Below, piece by piece: positions 6,876 to 13,347 of a stretch of 15,366 bases of DNA. The stretch is taken from NCBI GenBank assembly GCA_030622705.1, contig JAUXFU010000001.1:1-15366 (forward strand), given 5' to 3'. The stretch is from Candidatus Omnitrophota bacterium. Its GTDB lineage: Bacteria > Omnitrophota > Koll11 > Gygaellales > JAHJCI01. Every line of letters begins with the position of its first letter. The stretch's first letter is position 1. The notes under the pieces are model-generated. The model saw only the letters and a list, made by a program, of their open reading frames with translations. It was not told the DNA's origin and searched no databases. The translations under genes and the position numbers were made by a program.

Positions 6876-6906
6876 TAAGTTTTTTAAAGTACTAAAAAGA
6901 ATAATT

Positions 6907-7626
6907 ATGAAGTTTAAGGGGCGGGAATTCTTTCTTTCCAAGAAAATAGGAAAGGCGATTATGGATTACGGGATGATTTCCGACGGCGACCGGATTGCGG
7001 TTGGTGTTTCGGGGGGCAAGGACAGCCTAAGCCTTTTGCGCATTTTGCGCTACCGTCAGGCGTTCTGTCCGGTTGAATATCATTTGGTTGCCGTGTATGT
7101 TGATTCGGGTAATTCTGCCGGAAACACAAACAGGCTCAAGAGGTATTTTAAGGATTCAGATTATGAATTCGTGATAAAGAAACTGAAATTATCCTTTAAG
7201 GGAAATTTTTGTTCTAGCGGGTCTTCGTGTTTTTGGTGCTCATGGAATAGAAGGAAGATATTCTTTGAAACTGCCTCAGAGTTAGGATGTAATAAGGTAG
7301 CACTCGGGCATAATCTGGATGATATCGTTCAGACAATTTTACTAAACCTGTTTTTTAACAGCGAGATTTCGGCGATGTCACCCAACCAGGTATTATTCAG
7401 CGGCCGGTTGACGATTATCCGTCCTCTGGCATACGTGCAGGAAGAAGAGATTGCCCGTTTTGCCCGGCAGGAAAAATTACCCTATTTTAAAAATAATTGT
7501 TTGAATTTTTCTTCTAACCGCAAAAAGATTGCCGAAGTTATTAAGGATTTGGAAAGAGTATGCCCTAATGTTAAGACTAATATTTTTAGGAGTATTAAGA
7601 GAATAAAGAAGGAGTATTTATTATAG
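6907..7626 (+). CDS. TtcA-like PP-loop ATPase, probable tRNA 2-thiolation enzyme
   Basis: Member of the TtcA/TtuA group of N-type ATP pyrophosphatases, which adenylate and thiolate a tRNA base (C32 for TtcA) using an iron-sulfur cluster. From ATG 6907 it has 239 residues. The PP-loop SGGKDS is at 35-40, YVDSG at 64-68 and GHNLDD at 134-139. SAMSPN and IRPLAYVQEEEI (171-182) match TtcA. The cluster cysteines correspond to C108 and C111 (CFWC) and C198. At the third site TtcA usually reads CNLCGSQ, but here it is NCLNFSS, so only one cysteine remains. The frame is open upstream to 6832, but those 25 codons are encoded by the dispersed repeat, so ATG 6907 is preferred even though its SD is weak. 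The exact tRNA target is unknown, and no gene symbol is assigned for that reason. Confidence 0.85.
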   Translation: MKFKGREFFLSKKIGKAIMDYGMISDGDRIAVGVSGGKDSLSLLRILRYRQAFCPVEYHLVAVYVDSGNSAGNTNRLKRYFKDSDYEFVIKKLKLSFKGNFCSSGSSCFWCSWNRRKIFFETASELGCNKVALGHNLDDIVQTILLNLFFNSEISAMSPNQVLFSGRLTIIRPLAYVQEEEIARFARQEKLPYFKNNCLNFSSNRKKIAEVIKDLERVCPNVKTNIFRSIKRIKKEYLL

Positions 7627-7633
7627 GGGGGGG
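7626..7633 (+). promoter_or_regulatory. G8 tract serving as ribosome-binding site of the flavodoxin gene
   Basis: Eight consecutive G residues, beginning with the last base of the upstream TAG stop, lie five bases before ATG 7639. They are the only SD-like sequence available. Homopolymeric G runs are prone to slippage, which would change SD-start spacing. Confidence 0.6.
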
Positions 7634-7638
7634 ATAAG

Positions 7639-8109
7639 ATGCTTAAGATTTTAATCGTTTATTATTCCCGTTCAGGCAATACCGGAAAGATGGCTAAAGA
7701 GGTTGCCGCGGGAATAAAGAAAGAGGGCGTTAGCGTAGATTTAAAAAGGGTTGAGGATGCTAGGGCTGATGATTTATTGGGTTATGACGGTATAATTATC
7801 GGTTCTCCTACCTATTACGGAACGATGTCGGCAGAGATTAAGAGGCTCGTGGATGATACGGTAAAGTTTCATGGGAAACTTGAGGGTAAGGTCGGCGGAG
7901 CATTTACATCCAGTGCTAATGTGGCAGGCGGAAACGAGACTACGATTTTAGATATTCTAAATGTTATGCTTGTTCACGGAATGGTGGTTAAGGGTGATTC
8001 TCAGGGTGACCATTATGGCCCGGTAGCCATTGGCGCTCCTGATAGCCGCGCGCTTAAGCAGTGTCTGCGTTTCGGTGAGCGTATGGCAAGATTGGTCAAA
8101 CAACTTTAA
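7639..8109 (+). CDS. Flavodoxin-like FMN protein (WrbA/NAD(P)H:quinone reductase type fold)
   Basis: A 156-residue single-domain flavodoxin fold. The FMN phosphate loop is YYSRSGNTGKMA (8-19), a strong match to the T/S-x-T/S-G-N-T pattern. IIGSPTYYGTMSAEIKRLVDD provides the second isoalloxazine loop, and GGAFTSSANVAGGNETT the third, a layout closer to WrbA-type proteins than to classical electron-carrier flavodoxins. It lies 12 bases after the TtcA-like gene, and its stop overlaps the start of the CcdA-TlpA gene by one base (TAATG). The three are therefore probably cotranscribed. A role as cytoplasmic electron carrier or quinone reductase is possible. Feeding electrons to its neighbours is an inference without direct support. 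Confidence 0.88.
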   Translation: MLKILIVYYSRSGNTGKMAKEVAAGIKKEGVSVDLKRVEDARADDLLGYDGIIIGSPTYYGTMSAEIKRLVDDTVKFHGKLEGKVGGAFTSSANVAGGNETTILDILNVMLVHGMVVKGDSQGDHYGPVAIGAPDSRALKQCLRFGERMARLVKQL

Positions 8110-9257
8110 TGAATCTATCAGGTGGACCTTTTGATTTTCTGGTGGTATTCCTTGGTGGGGTGTTGATGAGCTTTACCCCGTGTATTTATCCTATTTTGCC
8201 CATAACCGTTGCTTACATAGGAGGAAACAGCGGTAATTCTAAAATAAGAGGGCTGTTTCTAAGTTTGGTTTATGTTGCCGGATTCAGTACAACTTATGCT
8301 ATCCTTGGTTTGATCGCGGTAATGACCGGTTCAATATTTGGCAGATTCAGCAGCCATCCGGTAGTGCGCATTATTGCCGGGCTGGTTGTGATTTTGTTTG
8401 GCGTTAGCCTTTGGACCGGGCGGGGATTGAGGCTGCCGGTATTAAACCTGCCGGTAAAGAAAAGGCCCAGGGGGTATTTATCCTGTTTTTTCCTGGGCGT
8501 TACTTCGGGTTTTGTAATTAGCCCTTGTACGGCACCGGCCTTAGGCTCAATTTTGACATTCGTTGCCCTGAAAAAAAACTTTATTTATGGCGCGCTTATA
8601 TTGTTTACTTTTGCTTACGGGATGGGGCTGTTACTTATCCTGGCAGGTACATTTAGTTCTTTTTTAACTGTTTTGCCCAAATCAGGAAATTGGATGAAGA
8701 TTATAAAAAAGGTTTGCGCGGTTATTTTAATTATTGCCGGTGTTTATTTTGTTATTTTAGGTTCAGCAGATTTAGCCCCGGTGGATTTTTTTGCCGGACG
8801 TTTTATCCTGACGCAGACAGCTTATGCTCAGGGCACGGGAGTTATTACGGATGGCTTTGATTTTACGCTTAAGAGCTTAGATGACAGAGAGATAACCCTT
8901 TCTGAGTTTAGGGATAAGAAGCCGGTTATTTTAGCTTTCTGGACCAGCTGGTGTGTTTATTGCCGGCAGGAATTGAACACTTTAGCCAAGCTTTATCCTA
9001 AGTTTCAATCCGAGAATATAGAGGTTTTATTGATAAATGTTCAGGAGCCAGCGGAGAAGGTCAGGCGGGTAGTTCAGAGAGGGTCTTTTCCGTTTCCTGT
9101 TTTATTAGATTTATACGGCCATGTTGCCCAGGACGTTAGATTGGCCGGTATTCCTTTCTTTGTGCTGATTGACAAGGCAGGCAAAATCGTATTTATGGAT
9201 CATCGTTTTCCTCATAATGGATACAGGCAACTTCTTTTAGGCGTAGTTTCTCGTTAA
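8109..9257 (+). CDS. CcdA-type thiol transporter fused to a TlpA-like thioredoxin domain
   Basis: A 382-residue DsbD-like fusion that would carry reducing power across the inner membrane and deliver it to extracytoplasmic disulfides. The N-terminal part (about 8-216) has six predicted membrane helices with the paired redox cysteines C25 (FTPCIYP) and C140 (SPCTAP), the CcdA hallmark. The C-terminal part (about 246-380) is a TlpA/AhpC-type thioredoxin domain with W281-C282-V-Y-C285 and a cis-proline in GIPFFVLID. The substrate-side alpha domain of classical DsbD is absent. Between the halves, TAYAQ (237-241) resembles a signal peptidase cleavage site. Targets may include cytochrome c maturation or disulfide isomerisation; none is encoded here. 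Translation is coupled to the flavodoxin gene through the TAATG overlap. Confidence 0.92.
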   Translation: MNLSGGPFDFLVVFLGGVLMSFTPCIYPILPITVAYIGGNSGNSKIRGLFLSLVYVAGFSTTYAILGLIAVMTGSIFGRFSSHPVVRIIAGLVVILFGVSLWTGRGLRLPVLNLPVKKRPRGYLSCFFLGVTSGFVISPCTAPALGSILTFVALKKNFIYGALILFTFAYGMGLLLILAGTFSSFLTVLPKSGNWMKIIKKVCAVILIIAGVYFVILGSADLAPVDFFAGRFILTQTAYAQGTGVITDGFDFTLKSLDDREITLSEFRDKKPVILAFWTSWCVYCRQELNTLAKLYPKFQSENIEVLLINVQEPAEKVRRVVQRGSFPFPVLLDLYGHVAQDVRLAGIPFFVLIDKAGKIVFMDHRFPHNGYRQLLLGVVSR

Positions 9258-9312
9258 TCCCGGGCGGGTTTAAGCAGGTAAATCCTCGAGACATTCTTAG
9301 ATAGGATTCTTA

Positions 9313-10680
9313 ATGAAGGACAGTATCGCTTTATTGTTAGATTTATATGAATTGACAATGGCTCAGGCCTATTGGAGGGCAAGAAAAGACTGCCTTCCGC
9401 AGGCGACATTCGATCTGTTTGTGCGTCAGTTGCCCCGTAACCGCGGATACCTTATTAATGCGGGGCTAGCGGATATTCTCGATTATATACAAAACCTAAG
9501 ATTTACCCCGCGGGATATTAATTATCTTAAGCAACAGGATTTGTTTAGCGCGGATTTCCTGAATTATTTAGCTCAATTTAAATTCAGCGGCGATATCTGG
9601 GCAATGCCCGAGGGAGAGATTTTCTTTGCTAACGAGCCGGTTATCCGCGTAACCGGCAACATTATCGAGACGCAAATTTTAGAATCGTTCTTTCTTAATA
9701 CGGTAAATCTGCAGGCGATGATTACTACTAAGGCCTCTCGTGTAACCCTGGCAGCCGAAGGCAGAAAGGTATTTGATTTTGCTCTCCGTCGGACCCATGG
9801 TCAGGACGCCGCTTTAAAGGTAGCGCGCTGCTCATATATTGCCGGATTTGCCGGTACCTCTAATGTGCTTGCCGGGAAAATCTATGGGATTCCGATCGCG
9901 GGGACAATGGCACATTCCTATGTTATGTGTTTTAAGAAGGAGGTAAAAAGTTTCCTGAGTTACCCGCAATCTTTCCCCGATAAAACAATTCTCTTAGTGG
10001 ATACCTATGATACAAAAAAGGGAATAGCAGCGGCGATTGAGGTGGGATTAAGGTTAAAACAGCAAGGGTTTAAGCTTTTAGGGGTTAGGCTGGATAGCGG
10101 CGATTTAGCTGGTTTGTCTAAAGCGGCAAGAAGGATGTTAGATGATACGAGCCTTGCTGAAGTCAGGATTTTTGCCAGCGGGAATTTAGATGAATATAAG
10201 ATTCGCGAATTAATACAGGAGGGTGCGCGAATTGATAATTTCGGCGTAGGTACCAAGATGGGTGTAAGCGAGGACGCGCCTTTTCTTGATATCATCTACA
10301 AAATTTGTGAGGTAACGAACTCAGCGGGGAATTTTTTGCCGACGATGAAATTAAGCCGGGAAAAGACAACGATTCCCGGAAGAAAGCAGGTATACCGGCT
10401 TTACGATTCAAAGGGAAGGTTTTTAAGGGATACTCTGGCGTTAGAGCGGGAGAAGAGGATATACGGCCGGCCGTTACTAAGGCATCTGGTGCGCAAGGGA
10501 AGGGTGATTTATGCCAGGCCAACATTGAGAAAAGTCCGGGATTACGCGGGGAAAAATCTCGCGGCGTTAGGGGATAAATATAAAAGGTTAATTCAGCCGG
10601 CAGTGTATCCGGTAATTATTAGCCGGGGGCTTAAGAGTTTAATCAGGGATTTGTCTTTTCAGATAAAAAAGCGTCAATAA
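9313..10680 (+). CDS. pncB: Nicotinate phosphoribosyltransferase
   Basis: Joins nicotinate to PRPP, with ATP hydrolysis, to give nicotinate mononucleotide in the Preiss-Handler NAD salvage route. At 455 residues it is the longer bacterial/archaeal-like form. The N-terminus LLLDLYELTMAQAYW is diagnostic. Further motifs are GYLINAGL, FALRRTHG with H162, FAGTSNVLAGKIYGIP, GTMAHSYVM with H201 (the position of the phosphorylated histidine in the family), LLVDTYDTKKG, and VRLDSGDL (258-265) for phosphoribosyl binding. The C-terminal extension is Lys/Arg-rich. AGGA at 9303-9306 sets the start. The 55-bp upstream gap holds no visible promoter. The next gene is the nicotinamidase-like hydrolase that would make its substrate. 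Confidence 0.95.
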   Translation: MKDSIALLLDLYELTMAQAYWRARKDCLPQATFDLFVRQLPRNRGYLINAGLADILDYIQNLRFTPRDINYLKQQDLFSADFLNYLAQFKFSGDIWAMPEGEIFFANEPVIRVTGNIIETQILESFFLNTVNLQAMITTKASRVTLAAEGRKVFDFALRRTHGQDAALKVARCSYIAGFAGTSNVLAGKIYGIPIAGTMAHSYVMCFKKEVKSFLSYPQSFPDKTILLVDTYDTKKGIAAAIEVGLRLKQQGFKLLGVRLDSGDLAGLSKAARRMLDDTSLAEVRIFASGNLDEYKIRELIQEGARIDNFGVGTKMGVSEDAPFLDIIYKICEVTNSAGNFLPTMKLSREKTTIPGRKQVYRLYDSKGRFLRDTLALEREKRIYGRPLLRHLVRKGRVIYARPTLRKVRDYAGKNLAALGDKYKRLIQPAVYPVIISRGLKSLIRDLSFQIKKRQ

Positions 10681-10688
10681 AGAGAGCT

Positions 10689-10724
10689 GGGGACACTCTT
10701 CCGATTGGCTTCAAGGGTGTCCCC
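10689..10724. repeat. GGGGACAC hairpin between pncB and pncA
   Basis: GGGGACACTCTT (10689-10700) pairs with AAGGGTGTCCCC (10713-10724), a 12-bp stem with one G-T wobble and a 12-nt loop. A short run of C and then purines follows, not T residues, so it is not a standard intrinsic terminator. It may be a dispersed palindromic element or an mRNA processing/stability structure between the two NAD salvage genes. Confidence 0.8.
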
Positions 10725-10734
10725 CGAAGGGCAG

Positions 10735-10740
10735 AAAGGA
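10735..10740 (+). promoter_or_regulatory. Shine-Dalgarno that fixes the pncA start
   Basis: AAAGGA is eight bases before ATG 10749. An in-frame ATG at 10740 overlaps this SD and could not use it, so the shorter protein is preferred. Confidence 0.75.
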
Positions 10741-10748
10741 TGTCCCTA

Positions 10749-11339
10749 ATGAAGAAAAGGGTTGTGTTTGTGGATATAGACACTCAGTATGACTTTATGC
10801 ACCCTCATGGGAAACTGTATGTTCCGGGGGCAGAAAAATTAAAGCCTAACCTAAGACGTTTGTTTAAGTTTACTAAAGAGAGCAATATTGTGATAATTTC
10901 CTCTGTGGATAGCCATAAAAGGGATGACCCCGAGTTTAAAGCCTTTCCTCCTCATTGCATAACCGGCAGCCGGGGCCATAAAAAGATTAAAGAAACCCTG
11001 CTAATAACAAAGACAGGCACTGTTCAGCAGAGGGCATCGGGACAGATTCTTGTTACAAAACATACTATCGATATTTTTTTTAATCCGAGGATGAAGGTTC
11101 TTTTAAGGCCTTATGGGACAGCTTATGTTTTTGGCGTGGCTCTTGATTATTGCGTAAAGGCAGCCTGTCTCGGATTGGTTAATTCAGGGATACAGACATA
11201 TTTAATAAAGGATGCTACTCAGGCGGTTTCAGCTAAAGGCAAGACAGAAACTTTAAGATTGCTGAAGCGTAAAGGTGTAAGTTTAGTAACTACGGATGCA
11301 GTAATTAATAGATTACAAGGGTTAAGATGGCAGAGATAA
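10749..11339 (+). CDS. pncA: Nicotinamidase-like cysteine hydrolase
   Basis: Member of the isochorismatase-like cysteine hydrolase family, predicted to deaminate nicotinamide to nicotinate. From ATG 10749 it has 196 residues. The catalytic triad is visible as D11 (IDTQYDF), K104 (VTKHTIDIF) and C135 (ALDYCVKAA). The metal site matches nicotinamidases: D54-x-H56 in VDSHKRDD and H69 in PPHCITGSRG. This Asp-x-His...His pattern with PxHC favours nicotinamidase over isochorismatase. The neighbour pncB consumes the product, giving a two-gene nicotinamide salvage unit. The 3' end overlaps the next gene by 13 bases. The symbol rests on motifs and context; activity on another amide is possible. Confidence 0.87.
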   Translation: MKKRVVFVDIDTQYDFMHPHGKLYVPGAEKLKPNLRRLFKFTKESNIVIISSVDSHKRDDPEFKAFPPHCITGSRGHKKIKETLLITKTGTVQQRASGQILVTKHTIDIFFNPRMKVLLRPYGTAYVFGVALDYCVKAACLGLVNSGIQTYLIKDATQAVSAKGKTETLRLLKRKGVSLVTTDAVINRLQGLRWQR

Positions 11340-12424
11340 CTGGAGCAGCGACAGGAATTGGTAGCTTGCCGCATACGGATGTCGATGCGGCTTTGGATTT
11401 GATCTTTAAATACGTTCCCAAAATTCCCTTCTGGCCGCAATTGCCAAAAAGGAACATTCGCGAGAGTATGATTGCTCAATTCAGCGAGGGGATACCTTGT
11501 CTTCGCGTTAGTCAGGCGGGCGTGTCTTTTGATTCCTCGTCTCAAGAGCAGGAACTGGCTGAATTCTACGAACATATTATTACCGATGACAGTGGATATT
11601 TTGCGGTTTCTTCTGATTTCGCCTCCGGATTCTGGCAGTTCCTTTCCCGGCTGGAGAAAGAGGACATTAGCCGGGTTGAATTTATCAAGGGGCAGATTAC
11701 CGGCCCATTTACGTTTGCCGCGAGTATTAATGATAAAGACGGTAAAGCAGTATTACATAATCCTGTTTTTATGCAGGCGGTGCACGAGGGTTTAGCGATT
11801 AAGGCGCGCTGGCAGATAGATTTGTTCAAAAAATTCGGCAAGTCAACAATGCTATTTCTGGATGAGCCGTATCTGGCCTGTTTGGGTTCCGGTTTTACCC
11901 CGATAAACCGCCAGGAGGTTATTGCGGGTTTGAGCGAATTTACCAAAAAGATTAAATCTCAGGGAAGGGTAATTTTATCCTGTCAACAGGATAGTATAGA
12001 CGCGGGCAAGGATAGGGAGGATTTAATCGCGGTTCATTGCTGTGGTAATACCGACTGGTCAATATTTACCGAGGTTCCCGGCATTGATATCATCAGCTTC
12101 GATGCCTTTAATTTCCTTGACCGGGTTTTGCTTTATGCAAGCCAGCTGCGCGCTTTCTTTACCAGGGGAGGCATACTTGCCTGGGGGATTGTACCGACAC
12201 AAGACTTTAGCTCCAGCATAAATACCGCTATGCTAATTGAGAAGCTGGAGGCCGGTTTAGATCTTCTGGTTAAAAAGGGGGTAGAGGAGGACTTATTTAA
12301 GAATAGGTTGATTATTACCCCTTCCTGCGGCTTAGGAGTATTAGATTCTAAGAGGGCAGAGTCGATATTTAAGTGTTTAGCCGGGGTTTCTTGCGCCATG
12401 AGCAAAAAGTATTTGACAAAGTAG
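11327..12424 (+). CDS. Stand-alone MetE C-terminal-like protein (UROD/MetE superfamily)
   Basis: A 365-residue TIM-barrel protein resembling the catalytic half of cobalamin-independent methionine synthase, without the N-terminal half of full MetE (about 750 residues). It begins with TGIGSLPHTD, a common opening of short archaeal/bacterial MetE-like proteins. GQITGPFTFA and FLDEPYLACLGSG follow. Candidate zinc ligands are H237 and C239 in VHCCGNTDW and C334 in TPSCGLG. The MetE glutamate ligand position holds an Asp instead (D259 in ISFDAF). It may transfer methyl groups to homocysteine from a corrinoid protein or folate, or act on another thiol; I cannot choose. AAGGG at 11317-11321 supports the start, inside the end of pncA. 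The link to NAD salvage is positional only. Confidence 0.8.
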   Translation: MAEITGAATGIGSLPHTDVDAALDLIFKYVPKIPFWPQLPKRNIRESMIAQFSEGIPCLRVSQAGVSFDSSSQEQELAEFYEHIITDDSGYFAVSSDFASGFWQFLSRLEKEDISRVEFIKGQITGPFTFAASINDKDGKAVLHNPVFMQAVHEGLAIKARWQIDLFKKFGKSTMLFLDEPYLACLGSGFTPINRQEVIAGLSEFTKKIKSQGRVILSCQQDSIDAGKDREDLIAVHCCGNTDWSIFTEVPGIDIISFDAFNFLDRVLLYASQLRAFFTRGGILAWGIVPTQDFSSSINTAMLIEKLEAGLDLLVKKGVEEDLFKNRLIITPSCGLGVLDSKRAESIFKCLAGVSCAMSKKYLTK

Positions 12425-12441
12425 GATAAGTTTTGTATTAT
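12413..12441 (+). promoter_or_regulatory. Predicted sigma70-type promoter for the por operon
   Basis: TTGACA at 12413-12418, a perfect -35 hexamer, is separated by exactly 17 bp from TATTAT at 12436-12441, one mismatch from the -10 consensus. The -35 box overlaps the final codons of the MetE-like gene. Transcription would start near 12448 and leave a leader of about 78 nt before porG, which includes the CCACAGAG repeat. Confidence 0.7.
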
Positions 12442-12469
12442 AAAAAGGCATTTTTAAAGCAAAAAAAAT

Positions 12470-12489
12470 AACCACAGAGAACACAGAGA
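12470..12489. repeat. CCACAGAGAACACAGAG repeat, single copy in the por leader
   Basis: AACCACAGAGAACACAGAGA, followed by TTAAAAG, matches the unit at 6711-6730 apart from one extra C and one G/A change. It lies between the predicted promoter and the porG ribosome-binding site. The rest of the 101-bp spacer is AT-rich and shows no terminator for the preceding gene. Confidence 0.8.
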
Positions 12490-12525
12490 TTAAAAGTTGT
12501 AAAGTTTTTTGATAGAGGTAACCTG

Positions 12526-13071
12526 ATGAAAGAAATTCGAGTTCACGCACGAGCGGGCCAGGGAGCAATTACTACCGCCTTTGTCTTAGGTGAGGCATAT
12601 TTTATCAAAGGCATGTATCCTTTTGCCTTTCCTCATTTTGGAGCGGCTCGTATGGGTGCCCCGATGAATGCCTTTATTAGGGTGGATGATAAGCCCGTGC
12701 GTATGAGAAGCCAGATTTATGAGCCGGATTTTGTGATTATTGTGGATGCTACTCTTTTACGCAGCGTTAACTGTTTAGCCGGACTTAAGGAGGATGGGGT
12801 TGCGGTAATTAACCAGCGTGATGGGGTTGTGATTCCTAAGGCAAAATTAAAGCAGAAGATATATGTAGTACCGGCAAATGCGATTGCTCAACAGACAATC
12901 GGTCGTCCGTTAGGAAATACCGCCCTTTTAGGCGCTTACGCGGCAGCGACCCGCGAGATAAAATTAGAGGCTTTGCTGGAAGCGGTAAAGGCACGTTTCT
13001 CCGGTAAGAGGCAGGAGGGGAATCTTCAGGCGGTTAAACAGGGTTTTGAGTATATAAAAAAGAATATTTAA
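12526..13071 (+). CDS. porG: 2-oxoacid:ferredoxin oxidoreductase, gamma subunit
   Basis: Gamma subunit of the four-subunit enzyme that oxidatively decarboxylates pyruvate (or a branched 2-oxoacid) to acyl-CoA and CO2 with reduction of ferredoxin, or runs in reverse. The 181 residues start with the diagnostic VHARAGQGAITTAFVLGEA (6-24), followed by FPHFGAARMGAPMNAFIRV and EPDFVIIVDATLL. The C-terminus has the usual QQTIGRPLGNTALLGAYAA. GAGG at 12515-12518 supports the start. It is first in the order G-D-A-B common for this complex in anaerobes. Confidence 0.95.
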   Translation: MKEIRVHARAGQGAITTAFVLGEAYFIKGMYPFAFPHFGAARMGAPMNAFIRVDDKPVRMRSQIYEPDFVIIVDATLLRSVNCLAGLKEDGVAVINQRDGVVIPKAKLKQKIYVVPANAIAQQTIGRPLGNTALLGAYAAATREIKLEALLEAVKARFSGKRQEGNLQAVKQGFEYIKKNI

Positions 13072-13092
13072 CGAGTCTTTCGCAGGAGAGAA

Positions 13093-13347
13093 ATGTTTGG
13101 ACCACTAATTGCGAAACCCGGCTCAAGCCGGAAAAACAAAACCGGTTCCTGGCGAACAGAATTCAGGCCTAAGTTCTTGCAGAAAAACTGTATTGGCTGT
13201 AAGCTATGTGCTTTGACCTGTCCCGAAGGATGTATCGAGGAAACCGGGAAGAACGCATTTAATTGTGATTATGATTTTTGCAAGGGCTGTGGTATTTGCG
13301 CGAAAACCTGTCCGAAGCAGGATATCGAAATGGTAACCGAAAAGTAA
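13093..13347 (+). CDS. porD: 2-oxoacid:ferredoxin oxidoreductase, delta subunit (2x[4Fe-4S] ferredoxin)
   Basis: Electron-transfer subunit of 84 residues. Two classic cluster motifs are present: C33-x2-C36-x2-C39-x3-C43-P and C63-x2-C66-x2-C69-x3-C73-P, which cross-coordinate two [4Fe-4S] clusters. Extra cysteines are C47 and C58. The N-terminal segment (residues 8-30, Lys/Arg and GSWRTEFRP) is the usual PorD extension that packs on the catalytic subunits. A strong AGGAGAG SD lies at 13084-13090. The stop shares one base with the porA start (TAATG). Confidence 0.96.
   Translation: MFGPLIAKPGSSRKNKTGSWRTEFRPKFLQKNCIGCKLCALTCPEGCIEETGKNAFNCDYDFCKGCGICAKTCPKQDIEMVTEK

Noticed and set aside
6832..6906. 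N-terminal extension of the TtcA-like gene (MCIRVHLWLQKK...)
   Set aside because: These codons come from the reverse-oriented dispersed repeat and have no counterpart in the family; ATG 6907 starts the conserved protein.
10740..10748. Upstream ATG for pncA
   Set aside because: It overlaps the only SD; the ATG at 10749 has correct spacing.
13278..13346. Upstream start for porA
   Set aside because: The extension overlaps the second ferredoxin motif of porD in another frame; ATG 13347 in the TAATG junction gives the normal PorA N-terminus.
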